Below, in pieces: positions 46,113 to 54,262 of a stretch of 64,000 nucleotides of DNA. The stretch covers positions 62,001 to 126,000 of the forward strand of contig NZ_MRCS01000007.1 of assembly GCF_002303925.1 (NCBI RefSeq), given 5' to 3'. The position numbers and the translations under genes were made by a program. The stretch's first letter is position 1. Each line of letters begins with the position of its first letter. Origin of the DNA: Pseudomonas sp. ACN8. Its GTDB lineage: Bacteria; Pseudomonadota; Gammaproteobacteria; Pseudomonadales; Pseudomonadaceae. A model generated the notes under the pieces. It made no database searches, was not told the DNA's origin, and saw only the letters and a list, made by a program, of their open reading frames with translations.

Positions 46113-46167
46113 GCGGATTTCCGCCCTTCCATTAAAAGTCGTCCTGCTATTTGGCGGATATCCGCCC
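46113..46167. promoter_or_regulatory. Tandem palindromes, probable enhancer-binding-protein sites for dctA
   Basis: GGCGGATTTCCGCC (46113-46126) and GGCGGATATCCGCC (46154-46167) have identical 6-bp arms and 41 bp between their starts (about four turns). They lie about 110-160 bp upstream of the dctA start point, the normal place for a sigma-54 activator, and also 58 bp before the AraC gene. Confidence 0.65.
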
Positions 46168-46224
46168 TGTTCATGGCCGCGGCGCGCAGCTACCATCCGT
46201 CGATCAACGGTCAGATCTGCTGCC

Positions 46225-47223
46225 ATGCGCGAACGCACCATTGCCAGTCATTTCGCCCGCGCCGCCCTGGGTGGTGCGCGTCGGCACGGCTACGACTATT
46301 CGGGCCTGCTACAGCAACTGGGCATCAGCCCCGAGTTGCTGGACGAGCCCCGGGCACGCATCGCTCCGGAGCAATTCGCCCAACTGATTCAGGCCTTATG
46401 GCTGGCACTGGACGACGAGTACCTGGGGTTCGGGCAAGCCCCAAGCAGGCCGGGCAGCTTCGCGATGATGTGCCATGCCGTGATTCACTGCCGCAACCTG
46501 GATAAGGCACTCCATCGCGGCTTATTGTTTTATAGCCTATTCCCCGGGGCTCCGCGTTTGACCCTGAGCCGCGAAGATGAATGGGTGCGCCTGAGCCTGG
46601 ACGACTCGCAACTCTGGGACCCGGATCATTTCCTCAGCGAAAGCCTGCTGGTGATCTGGCACCGTTTCGGCAGCTGGCTGATCGGCCAGCGCATTCGCCT
46701 GGAGCAGGCCACGTTCAGCTACCCCCGGCCGGAACACGGCGCCGAGTACGACCTGCTGTTTTCCTGCCCGCTTGAGTTTTCCATGCCCCAGAGCAGCCTG
46801 TTGTTTCACAGCCGTTACCTGGCCATGCCGCTGTTACAGGACGAACGCACCCTCAAGCATTTCCTCGAGCGCTCCCCCGCCGACCTGCTCTCGCGCCCGG
46901 ACGATGGCGACAGTTTGAGCAGCCGCCTGCGGCGCTTGCTCAGTCGCGACAGTTCACACTGGCCCGACCTGGAAGCCGTGGCCGCGCACCTGCACATCAG
47001 CCCGCAGACCTTGCGCCGGCATTTGCGGGAAGAGGGTTCGAGCTTTCAGGAGTTGAAGGACCAATTGCGCCGGGACATCGCGATTTATCACCTGAGCCGC
47101 GCCGACCTGTCGTTGCAACAGATCGCCGAGCAATTGGGGTTTTCCGAGCCTTCGGCGTTTCACCGGGCGTTCAAGAAGTGGACGGGGCTGACGCCGGGGG
47201 CCTATCGAGCTCAGGAAAACTGA
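46225..47223 (+). CDS. AraC-family transcriptional regulator
   Basis: A 332-residue regulator with an N-terminal arabinose-binding-like domain of the PF12625 type (about 15-200) and a C-terminal double helix-turn-helix (about 235-330: VAAHLHISPQTLRRHL, then LQQIAEQLGFSEPSAFHRAFKKWTG). I start at MRERTIASHFA because the longer frame would run through the palindromic operators. It is divergent from dctA across 338 bp. Its target is unknown; regulation of dctA is not implied, since dctA has a sigma-54 promoter. Confidence 0.9.
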   Translation: MRERTIASHFARAALGGARRHGYDYSGLLQQLGISPELLDEPRARIAPEQFAQLIQALWLALDDEYLGFGQAPSRPGSFAMMCHAVIHCRNLDKALHRGLLFYSLFPGAPRLTLSREDEWVRLSLDDSQLWDPDHFLSESLLVIWHRFGSWLIGQRIRLEQATFSYPRPEHGAEYDLLFSCPLEFSMPQSSLLFHSRYLAMPLLQDERTLKHFLERSPADLLSRPDDGDSLSSRLRRLLSRDSSHWPDLEAVAAHLHISPQTLRRHLREEGSSFQELKDQLRRDIAIYHLSRADLSLQQIAEQLGFSEPSAFHRAFKKWTGLTPGAYRAQEN

Positions 47224-47261
47224 GGTTCAAGGCTCAGCTACCTGGTGAACTCACTGACTTC

Positions 47262-47284
47262 ATCGCGAGCAGGCTCGCTCCCAC
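47262..47284. repeat. Single REP unit
   Basis: TCGCGAGCAGGCTCGCTCCCAC without an inverted partner, between the AraC gene and phoQ (convergent). Confidence 0.8.
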
Positions 47285-47297
47285 ATTTGACAGTGTA

Positions 47298-48644
47298 CTA
47301 AACCACCGGAAAATGAATCCGGAACGCCGCCCCGCCCATCGGTGAATCCCCCAGGGTCAGCTTGGCGCTGTAACTTTCGATGATGTCCTTGACCACCGCC
47401 AGGCCGATGCCCTGCCCCGGGTGCTGACGGTCCAGGCGCTCTCCGCGCTCGAGAATCCTTGCGCGCTGATCCTGTGGTACGCCAGGGCCGTCATCCTCGA
47501 CACACAACTCGGTGCCGCTGAGGGTTTCACGAACGCTGATACGTATTTCGCCCAGGCAAAGGCGATAGGCGTTTTCCAGCAAGTTGCCCATCATCTCCAG
47601 CAAAGCGCCCTGCTCGATCGGTACGTAGCACGGGTCGGGCAGGTCGAACGCGACGTGCACGCGCTTGTCGCGATAGACCTTGTCCAGCGTGTCGCACAGG
47701 CTCTTCAGTACCGGTCGCAAGTGCACCTGATGACGTACCAGACCGCTTTTGCGCAGGCTGGCGCGCTGCAACTGGTAGCTGATCTGCTGGCTCATGCGTT
47801 CGATCTGGGTTTGCAGCACCCAGGCCTGATCGCGATCCTCGGGCCGCTGGGCCATGTCCTCACTGACGCCTTGCAACACCGCCAGCGGCGTTTTCAGGCT
47901 ATGGGCCAGGTCGTCGAGGGAATCACGGTAGCGACTGCGCTGCTCACGCTCGCTGTGCAGTAAACGGTTGAGGGAACCGGTCAGGCGCAGCAATTCCCGG
48001 GGATGTTCCTCACTGAGGCTTTCGCGGGTGCCACCTTCGATCTGGTCCAGTTCCTGGCTCAAGCGCCGCAATGCCTGCAAGCCCCAGGTCAGGCCGATCC
48101 ACAGCAACGCCAGCAGCACCAGCAGTGCCGCGCCAAAACCCAGATAGAGATTTTCCCGCAGGCCTTCGAGGGTCAGTTCGTACTCGCGAACCGGCTGCAA
48201 TGCCACGATGCTGAAGGCTGCACTTTTGCCGCCGAGCAACTTGACCTCGACGTCGTAGACGAAGAATTCCTGACCGCTGGCTTCGCGGATCCGTGCAAAC
48301 TCGCTGCCACGTCCGTCGTAGCGCGGCCTGTAGTTGATGCGTTCTTCCTGGGTCGCCTTCGAGCGCCAGACCAGATGCCCTTCACGGTCATAGATGTAGC
48401 CGAGCAATCGGCTGTCGGTGAGGTTGAAGCGCTCGTCAGGCAATTGCGCCGGCATCTGCAGGCTGTTGTTCTCCACCCGGGCGGCCGAGATCAGCGTGGT
48501 CACGTCGGATGCCAGGCGCTGCTCGATGGAATCCTGCAGCGCCAGGCTAAAGGCACCCTGCATCGCCGGCAGCAACGCCAGCATGAACAACACCGCCAAC
48601 AGCGTGGCGGCAAGCATCAAGCGTATGCGCAGCGAACGGATCAA
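47298..48644 (-). CDS. phoQ: Sensor histidine kinase PhoQ
   Basis: A 448-residue magnesium/cationic-peptide sensor. TM1 is about 8-28, the periplasmic domain about 30-165, TM2 about 170-190, then HAMP, H-box LDDLAHSLKTPLAVL, and HATPase with EDDGPGVPQ and GQGIGLAVVK. No ATG is usable: TTG at 48644 overlaps the phoP stop (TTGA) and gives LIRSLRIRLM, matching the 448-residue P. aeruginosa form; TTG at 48650 would add two residues. It is the last gene of oprH-phoP-phoQ. Confidence 0.94.
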   Translation of the reverse strand: MIRSLRIRLMLAATLLAVLFMLALLPAMQGAFSLALQDSIEQRLASDVTTLISAARVENNSLQMPAQLPDERFNLTDSRLLGYIYDREGHLVWRSKATQEERINYRPRYDGRGSEFARIREASGQEFFVYDVEVKLLGGKSAAFSIVALQPVREYELTLEGLRENLYLGFGAALLVLLALLWIGLTWGLQALRRLSQELDQIEGGTRESLSEEHPRELLRLTGSLNRLLHSEREQRSRYRDSLDDLAHSLKTPLAVLQGVSEDMAQRPEDRDQAWVLQTQIERMSQQISYQLQRASLRKSGLVRHQVHLRPVLKSLCDTLDKVYRDKRVHVAFDLPDPCYVPIEQGALLEMMGNLLENAYRLCLGEIRISVRETLSGTELCVEDDGPGVPQDQRARILERGERLDRQHPGQGIGLAVVKDIIESYSAKLTLGDSPMGGAAFRIHFPVV

Positions 48645-49318
48645 GTGCAACGCTCGTTGAACAGGTAGCCCAAGCCGCGCACGGTGTCGATCGGCTTGAA
48701 CCCGCCCGGCCCCTCCAGTTTGCGGCGCAGACGGCCGACCAACACCTCGATTACATTCGGATCACGCTCGTCGTCATCCGGGTAGAGTTGTTCCATCAAG
48801 CGATCCTTGGGCACCACTTGCTGATGATGGCGCATCAGGTATTCGAGAATGCGGTACTCATACGCGGTCAGTGCCAACGGCTGTTCGTCAAGGGACGCCT
48901 GCTTGCGGTTCAGATCCAGCAGTAACGGACCAGCGACGATGGTCGACTGGGTGAAACCACTGGAGCGCCGCAGCAAGGCATTCAGGCGCGCCTCCAATTC
49001 TTCGAACTGAAACGGCTTGACCAGGTAATCATCGGCGCCGGCGGCCAGGCCTTCGACCTTGTCCTGCCAGTTGCCGCGCGCGGTGAGGATCAGAATCGGG
49101 AAGGTTTTGCCACTTGAGCGCAACTGGCGAATCAGGTCGAGCCCGCTCATGCCCGGCAGACCGAGGTCGATCACCGCCAGGTCAAAGTTGAACTGTGCGG
49201 CCTGGTACAGCGCCTCTTCGGCGTTGGCCACGGACTCGACCACGTGGCCGCTCTCCGTCAGGCGGGTTTGCAGGTGATGGCGCAGCAGCGCTTCATCTTC
49301 GATGACCAGCAATTTCAT
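48641..49318 (-). CDS. phoP: Response regulator PhoP
   Basis: A 225-residue OmpR-family regulator almost colinear with P. aeruginosa PhoP as I recall it. Phosphoacceptor D51 lies in AVIDLGLPGMSG, with LTARGNWQDKVEGLAAGADD and winged-helix VIEVLVGRLRRKLE. It binds the tandem repeats before oprH and autoregulates the operon under low magnesium. A REP doublet lies between oprH and phoP. Confidence 0.97.
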   Translation of the reverse strand: MKLLVIEDEALLRHHLQTRLTESGHVVESVANAEEALYQAAQFNFDLAVIDLGLPGMSGLDLIRQLRSSGKTFPILILTARGNWQDKVEGLAAGADDYLVKPFQFEELEARLNALLRRSSGFTQSTIVAGPLLLDLNRKQASLDEQPLALTAYEYRILEYLMRHHQQVVPKDRLMEQLYPDDDERDPNVIEVLVGRLRRKLEGPGGFKPIDTVRGLGYLFNERCT

Positions 49319-49393
49319 ATTGCTCTCCCGGGCAAATCAACATCTCCATAGGCACAACGTCGCACCTCGATAGCTAACATGGCAACGGTCACT

Positions 49394-49481
49394 GTAGGAG
49401 CGAGCTTGCTCGCGAAGACGGCGTCACAGTCAACATTGATGTTGCTTGACACACCGCTTTCGCGAGCAAGCTCGCTCCTAC
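49394..49481. repeat. REP doublet inside the oprH-phoP-phoQ operon
   Basis: GTAGGAGCGAGCTTGCTCGCGA and its inverse, located between the oprH stop and the phoP start. As an mRNA hairpin it could set the oprH to phoPQ expression ratio. Confidence 0.85.
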
Positions 49482-49507
49482 AGGCTTCGCGTTGGCGCAT
49501 GCCCTTG

Positions 49508-50110
49508 TCAGAAAGCGTAGTTGGCGGACAGGTAAGTCTGGGCGCTGCTGGTCAGGTCCAGCGAACCCTGCTTGCTGCCGCCGCGCTCACTCATCTCGGT
49601 GCTGGCGTTGCTGCGCAGGTAACGGTAACCCAGTTCAACCGAAGTGTTCTGCGAAACCTGTTGCAGCACACCCACCTGGCCACCGATGGCGTAGCCGATA
49701 TCGCTGTCGCGGCTGAAGCCTGGCGACTCCTGAGTCATTTTGGTCAGGCCGGCCGTGGCGCCACCGAACAGCCTGGTGCTGCCGCCCACCGGGTAGAACA
49801 GATCGTAGCTGCCCAGGAGGTTTTCCTGACGAAGTTTAATGCCGTTGTGGGAGCCCGACACATTGTCGTAAGTGGCGTAGTAGCGGCCCTTGGTGTTTTG
49901 CTGGCCGAGACGAACACCCCAGGTGGTGTCCTTGCCGATCACGCCATCGGCGTTCGGGTGATTAAGGTTGTCGTTCAGGGCGTGGGATTTTTTGACCTTG
50001 TCGCTGGTCTGTCCAAGAGTCAGGCTGGCGAAGTTGTCGTCGGACGCGAAAGCTGCGGTGCTTGCGCCCAGAACCGTGAATGCCAGAAGCAGTTTTTTGA
50101 ATCCAGTCAT
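49508..50110 (-). CDS. oprH: Outer-membrane protein OprH
   Basis: A 200-residue eight-stranded beta-barrel with a signal peptide (MTGFKKLLLAFTVLGAS, cleavage after AFA). It has GRYYATYDNVSGSHNGIKLRQENLLGSYD, SRDSDIGYAIGGQ, YRYLRSNASTEM and a C-terminal Phe. OprH binds and cross-links LPS under low magnesium, raising polymyxin tolerance. It is the first gene of the phoPQ operon and is preceded by four PhoP-type repeats. Confidence 0.95.
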   Translation of the reverse strand: MTGFKKLLLAFTVLGASTAAFASDDNFASLTLGQTSDKVKKSHALNDNLNHPNADGVIGKDTTWGVRLGQQNTKGRYYATYDNVSGSHNGIKLRQENLLGSYDLFYPVGGSTRLFGGATAGLTKMTQESPGFSRDSDIGYAIGGQVGVLQQVSQNTSVELGYRYLRSNASTEMSERGGSKQGSLDLTSSAQTYLSANYAF

Positions 50111-50154
50111 TGGGGAGTTTCCTCATGTGCCGTTTGTTTTTTGGGTACGGGGCA

Positions 50155-50210
50155 AGGTTACGCACCGCGCCCTGAACTCCCCCTGAACACACTCTGAACC
50201 TGGGCTGAAC
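50155..50210 (-). promoter_or_regulatory. PhoP box array and -10 of the oprH promoter
   Basis: On the minus strand the hexamer GTTCAG occurs four times with exact 11-bp spacing (plus-strand CTGAAC at 50172, 50183, 50194 and 50205). The nearest copy is 11 bp from a -10-like TAACCT (50160-50155). This is the geometry of PhoP-activated promoters, with the box replacing the -35. Confidence 0.85.
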
Positions 50211-50334
50211 CGACCCGCCCCGAGTATTTCGAAACGTTTCAACAGCAGATCCGACCATGCAATGGACAAGGCCAGCGCCGACTACCAATGCGTCAGAAGC
50301 TTTGCACTACCCAGCCTCAAGCCAACCCGGCAAA

Positions 50335-51069
50335 ATGCCTGATATGAATCCAACCTCCGCCCTGCCCGTCTGTTGCACCCCCCTCGATGACCATTGGCCA
50401 CTGCCGTTTGTGCTGCCCGATACGGTCCTGTTGAGTACTCACTTCGATAGCACCCAACTGGCCAGCGATGACTTTCAGCGCAGTGCTGTCGAAGCACCGG
50501 CGAGCATCCAGCGCTCGGTGGCCAAACGGCAGGCGGAGTTTCTCGCCGGGCGAGTGTGCGCCCGGGCCGCGTTGCAGCGACTCGAAGGCTTGAGTTTCAT
50601 TCCCGCCATCGGTGAAGACCGGGCACCGGTCTGGCCTGCTCATATCACTGGCTCGATTACCCACAGCACTGGCCGAGCCGCGGCGATCGTGGCGAACAAA
50701 AGCCATTGGCGCGGCCTGGGCATGGACCTGGAAAACCTGCTCAATGCCGAACGGGCCGAACGCCTGGCCGGGGAAATCCTCAATCCGCCGGAGCTCCAGC
50801 GCATGGCGGCGGCTGATCACGATCAACGGGCGTTGCTGGTCACCCTGACTTTCTCGGTCAAGGAAAGTCTGTTCAAGGCGCTCTATCCGATCGTTCGGCA
50901 ACGCTTTTATTTCGAACAGGCCGAAGTGCTGGAGTGGCGTGAATCGGGCGAAGTGCGGTTGCGACTGCTCACTGACTTGTCCAGCGAATGGCGCAATGGC
51001 ACCGAGCTGGATGCGCAGTTCGGGGTCAAGGACGGGCAGTTGTTGAGTCTGGTCAGTATCAAGGCCTGA
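50335..51069 (+). CDS. 4'-phosphopantetheinyl transferase (EntD/PcpS type)
   Basis: A 244-residue enzyme (241 if the second ATG at 50344 is used) that attaches phosphopantetheine to carrier proteins. It has the N-terminal RQAEFLAGRVCARAAL, SITHSTGRAAA, magnesium site GMDLENL and SVKESLFKALYP with the catalytic Lys and Glu. In fluorescent pseudomonads the single PcpS-like enzyme serves both fatty-acid ACP and siderophore/NRPS carriers. It is divergent from oprH. Confidence 0.93.
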   Translation: MPDMNPTSALPVCCTPLDDHWPLPFVLPDTVLLSTHFDSTQLASDDFQRSAVEAPASIQRSVAKRQAEFLAGRVCARAALQRLEGLSFIPAIGEDRAPVWPAHITGSITHSTGRAAAIVANKSHWRGLGMDLENLLNAERAERLAGEILNPPELQRMAAADHDQRALLVTLTFSVKESLFKALYPIVRQRFYFEQAEVLEWRESGEVRLRLLTDLSSEWRNGTELDAQFGVKDGQLLSLVSIKA

Positions 51070-51091
51070 GGTTAATTGGCGCCTGTCAGGC

Positions 51092-51171
51092 CGCCATCGC
51101 GAGCAGGCTCGCTCCTACAGGGATTTGTGGCGTGACATAGATCCCTGTAGGAGCGAGCCTGCTCGCGATGG
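51092..51171. repeat. REP doublet, arms pointing outwards
   Basis: TCGCGAGCAGGCTCGCTCCTAC and its inverse around a 30-bp spacer, between the convergent phosphopantetheinyl transferase and kinase genes. Confidence 0.85.
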
Positions 51172-51195
51172 GGCCCTATCAGACAACGCAACATT

Positions 51196-52806
51196 TCAGC
51201 GCTTTTCCTGATTTCTCGGCCAGCTCAGGCTGAAGCACGCTCCGCCCAGGCTCTTGCTCTTGCCGATCAACGCGCGCCCGTCATGCCAATGGATGATGCG
51301 TCGCACAATGGACAGGCCTAACCCATGACCTCCAGATGCACGGGTGCGGCTGTCGTCGAGGCGCAGGAACGGCGTAAAGATCTTCTCCCACGCCGACTCC
51401 GGCACGCCCGGCCCGTCATCCTCGATATCCACCCGGCAACGCTGCTGCCCCACCTGATAGCTGATGGTCACCCGTGATTGCGCATGGCGCATGGCATTAG
51501 TCACCAGGTTCTGGATCGCCCGATGCAGGTAGCGCGGTTCAGCCTCGACCCAGGCGTCGTCGTTATCGGCGGCCGACAGGCACAACCCGCGCTGCACCGT
51601 GACGTCGGCACGCAACGGCGCCAGCTCTTCGATCACCTGATCGACCAAGGCATCCAGATCGATCCGCTGAAAATTCAGCGCCGGCGAGCCCTGCTCCAAC
51701 CGCGCGTAGGTCAGCATCTCGTCCACCAGCCGGTCGAGGTCCTCGATGTCGTGGTCCATGCCCTGGCAGTATTTTTCCAGGGCTTGCGGCGTGGTGGCCG
51801 AACCGATCATCTCCAGGCCAAAACGCAGGCGCGCCACCGGCGTGCGCAATTCATGGGATACCGCGCGCACCAGTTCGCGCTGGATCGCCAGCAACTGCTG
51901 CAAGTGTTCGGCCATGCCGTTGAACGCCGAGGCCAGTCGTCCCACCGAGTCCGCACCGCGAGCGGGTACGCGGGTTTCCAGGCTGCCCTTGGCGATGCGC
52001 GTGGCGGCGGCTTCGAGGCCACGCAAGCGTCGCTCGAGCTGGCGCACCAGCAGATAGACGATCAATCCGATCAGCGACAGGCCCAGGGCGGCGATCAGCA
52101 CCAGCCACTCCGGCGGATAAGGATTCATCTGATACAACGGGCCGATTTCCAGGACCCACGGCGTGCCCACCATGCCGGCAAACACCCGGATCGAATCGCC
52201 CCCCTTGCCCAGCGCCATCACCGTGTCGCCCTCGGACACCCGGCGGCTCTGGTCTTCGTCCATGTCCGCCTGGTCGACCGTGACCAGCCGCAGGTCGAAG
52301 CCGAAACCCTTGCTTTCCTTCAGTTGCGCCAGGCGTAAGGGCTGGTCGGCAACCGGGGTGCGCACCAGCTCATCGGTCAACAGGTAGATGGTCGCCCGGG
52401 CCAGTTGTTCGCTGATCTGCTGCACTTCCCCGGTGAGCATCAACTGTTCCTTGTCGCTGACCAGCTTGTAGACCTTCGCCGCGTGCGGCCCGGTCTGTTC
52501 CACCAATGCCTGGCCGCGCAACACACGGGTGCGCTGGGTCAGGTCGAGGTCGGTCTCGGCAAAGGTTTTCAGCGCCAACGGAATCCCCAGCAGCCGCTCC
52601 CACACCAGCAAGGCCCGGTGGCGCTCGGTCTGGTTCATCGGTTGCAGGTTGTCGGCCATCAGTGAGAACGTGCCATGGGCCAGGCGTTCGCGGTATTGCT
52701 CGCTGCGCACCTCATTGAGCAGGTGCAACGCCAGCACACCGAGCACCGCCACCAGAATCAGCGCGGCGCACATGCCGCCATAGATACGCAGGAAGATCGA
52801 GTTCAC
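51196..52806 (-). CDS. Sensor histidine kinase, RstB-like
   Basis: A 536-residue kinase. TM1 is about 5-28, a large periplasmic domain spans about 30-232, TM2 is about 236-256, HAMP has LEAAATRIAKGSLETRV, the H-box is AVSHELRTPVARLRFGLEM, and the HATPase has EDDGPGVPESAWEKIF. The HAMP and dimerisation sequences resemble E. coli RstB. I choose the GTG at 52806 (VNSIFLRIY), whose GTGA overlaps the regulator stop; TTG at 52824 would add six residues. The signal is unknown. Confidence 0.9.
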   Translation of the reverse strand: MNSIFLRIYGGMCAALILVAVLGVLALHLLNEVRSEQYRERLAHGTFSLMADNLQPMNQTERHRALLVWERLLGIPLALKTFAETDLDLTQRTRVLRGQALVEQTGPHAAKVYKLVSDKEQLMLTGEVQQISEQLARATIYLLTDELVRTPVADQPLRLAQLKESKGFGFDLRLVTVDQADMDEDQSRRVSEGDTVMALGKGGDSIRVFAGMVGTPWVLEIGPLYQMNPYPPEWLVLIAALGLSLIGLIVYLLVRQLERRLRGLEAAATRIAKGSLETRVPARGADSVGRLASAFNGMAEHLQQLLAIQRELVRAVSHELRTPVARLRFGLEMIGSATTPQALEKYCQGMDHDIEDLDRLVDEMLTYARLEQGSPALNFQRIDLDALVDQVIEELAPLRADVTVQRGLCLSAADNDDAWVEAEPRYLHRAIQNLVTNAMRHAQSRVTISYQVGQQRCRVDIEDDGPGVPESAWEKIFTPFLRLDDSRTRASGGHGLGLSIVRRIIHWHDGRALIGKSKSLGGACFSLSWPRNQEKR

Positions 52807-53525
52807 AGGGACGGATCTACGCAAGCCTCGGGAACGAACAGATAGCCTTTGCTGCGCACGGTCTTGATCAGCCGTGGATGCTCCGGGTCATCGCCGATTT
52901 TCGGGCGGATGCGCGAGATGCGCACATCGATGGAACGGTCCTGACCGTCATAGCCGATGCCCCGCAGCGCGGTGAAGATTTCTTCCCGGGAGAGGATGCG
53001 CCCGGCATTGGCCACCAATAGCCAGAGCAAGTCGAATTCGGCGCTGGTCAGCTCGATGCCGTTGCCCTGCAACCAGGCTTCGCGCAAGGCGTTGTCGACG
53101 ATCAACGGGCCGAACTGTAGACGCCGCTGTTTTTCCGGGGCGACTTCGGGCGTTTCACTGCGTCGCAGCAACGCCTGGATGCGCGCCAGCAACAGGCGCG
53201 GACGTACCGGTTTGCAAACGTAGTCGTCAGCCCCCAGGTCCAGGCCGAGAATCTGGTCAGTGTCATCGGTGCGGGCAGTGAGCATCAGGATCGGGCCGTC
53301 ATAGCGGGCGCGGACCTTGCGGCAAATGCTCAGGCCATCTTCACCGGGGAGCATCAGGTCGAGGATCACCAGGTCCGGTTGTTCCTTGATGATGCGATTC
53401 GCAGCAAGCGCGCCATTACCTTCGATCGATACACGCAGGCCATTGGCTTCCAGGTAATCGCGGGTCAGTTCGGCCAGTCGCTGGTCGTCCTCCACAATCA
53501 ATACCTGCCAGGCTTCTTGCTCCAC
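52803..53525 (-). CDS. OmpR-family response regulator, RstA-like
   Basis: A 240-residue regulator starting at GTG ((V)EQEAWQVLIVEDD) behind AGAGG. Phosphoacceptor D56 lies in VILDLMLPGEDG, and the family's ADDYVCKPVRPRLLLARIQALLRR matches RstA-type regulators. The winged helix ends IKTVRSKGYLFV. The longer open frame begins in promoter DNA. It is coupled to the RstB-like kinase. Confidence 0.9.
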   Translation of the reverse strand: MEQEAWQVLIVEDDQRLAELTRDYLEANGLRVSIEGNGALAANRIIKEQPDLVILDLMLPGEDGLSICRKVRARYDGPILMLTARTDDTDQILGLDLGADDYVCKPVRPRLLLARIQALLRRSETPEVAPEKQRRLQFGPLIVDNALREAWLQGNGIELTSAEFDLLWLLVANAGRILSREEIFTALRGIGYDGQDRSIDVRISRIRPKIGDDPEHPRLIKTVRSKGYLFVPEACVDPSL

Positions 53526-53805
53526 GGGTGACCTCTGCTTGCCAAAAACACTAATAAGGAAGGTTCCGCCCGTCTTTTTGTAATGATTCGGGGGGACAAA
53601 TATGTATACACGCTGGGCCGATTGTATAAACGCCGCCCGTCGAGAACACAAGCGGGTAAATGCGTTCGGACGACAGGGTTTTTTGTGATAGGGTTCGCGC
53701 CCTTAAAAATCCGAACGGCTGTTTTCAATCGCTGAAAATCAGTGAAAACCAGTCCGCTCCAGCTAGCTCGCGGCCTACACGCCCGTTCCATCTTTCACAC
53801 ACAAT

Positions 53806-53826
53806 TTACGCACAGGTTTATCCACA
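53806..53826 (+). promoter_or_regulatory. DnaA boxes upstream of nrdA
   Basis: A perfect TTATCCACA (53818-53826), preceded 12 bp earlier by the one-mismatch TTACGCACA (53806-53814), in the same orientation. E. coli nrdAB is likewise DnaA-controlled. Confidence 0.6.
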
Positions 53827-53852
53827 GGCAGTACGTTGCAACCCCCTCAAAA

Positions 53853-53899
53853 ACGCATTATCTTGTACCTGGGCGCTAAAAAAACCCTACATGTAGGGT
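53853..53899 (+). promoter_or_regulatory. Pair of NrdR-like boxes upstream of nrdA
   Basis: ACGCATTATCTTGTAC (53853-53868) and ACCCTACATGTAGGGT (53884-53899) start exactly 31 bp apart, three helical turns. They resemble the two E. coli nrdA NrdR boxes in sequence and phasing. Confidence 0.7.
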
Positions 53900-54262
53900 T
53901 TTAGCTGAAAAGCCCAACCACATTTCAGACCACAAACTCAAGCGCTTTATCGCCAGTTTTGGTTGAACCAAGCACGATTTTACAAGCCCAAACCGCACAG
54001 GCGGATGGCACCGTTTTTTCAGGCCCGAATGGCCAGAACGGTACGGGTGTTGCAGTCATGACAGGCACCCTGAGAAAGGAATCCGGCTTCGAGCTCAGGC
54101 TCGGGGCCAAAGACTTCGGCACGGAAGCGGCATCATTAGCCTTTTTCCTACTGTCCCGAAGTTGTTATGCCCGACGCCATGTCGGTTGTAGTGCTTCAGG
54201 ACAGAACGGTGGGCACCGTGATGGTGCCCAAACAAACATAGAGAATGTGGAGACACCCCCCC

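Larger units (their letters stand above)
53526..54262. other. 737-bp nrdA control region
   Basis: Two short open frames here lack coding character. The stretch holds the DnaA boxes and NrdR-like boxes listed separately, and a 7-bp hairpin GGGCACC-N5-GGTGCCC (54211-54229) 33 bp before the nrdA ATG. The first 130 bp must also hold the RstA-like promoter, which I cannot place. Confidence 0.6.

Noticed and set aside
44585..46135. A 516-codon open frame antisense to dctA, and a 418-codon frame antisense to fabB (21412-22668)
   Set aside because: Both cover clearly real genes on the other strand and have no recognisable domains or ribosome sites.
46096..46224. A 43-codon upstream extension of the AraC regulator
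   Set aside because: It would translate straight through the two GGCGGA-N2-TCCGCC palindromes, and the AraC family alignment begins at about MRERTIASHFA.
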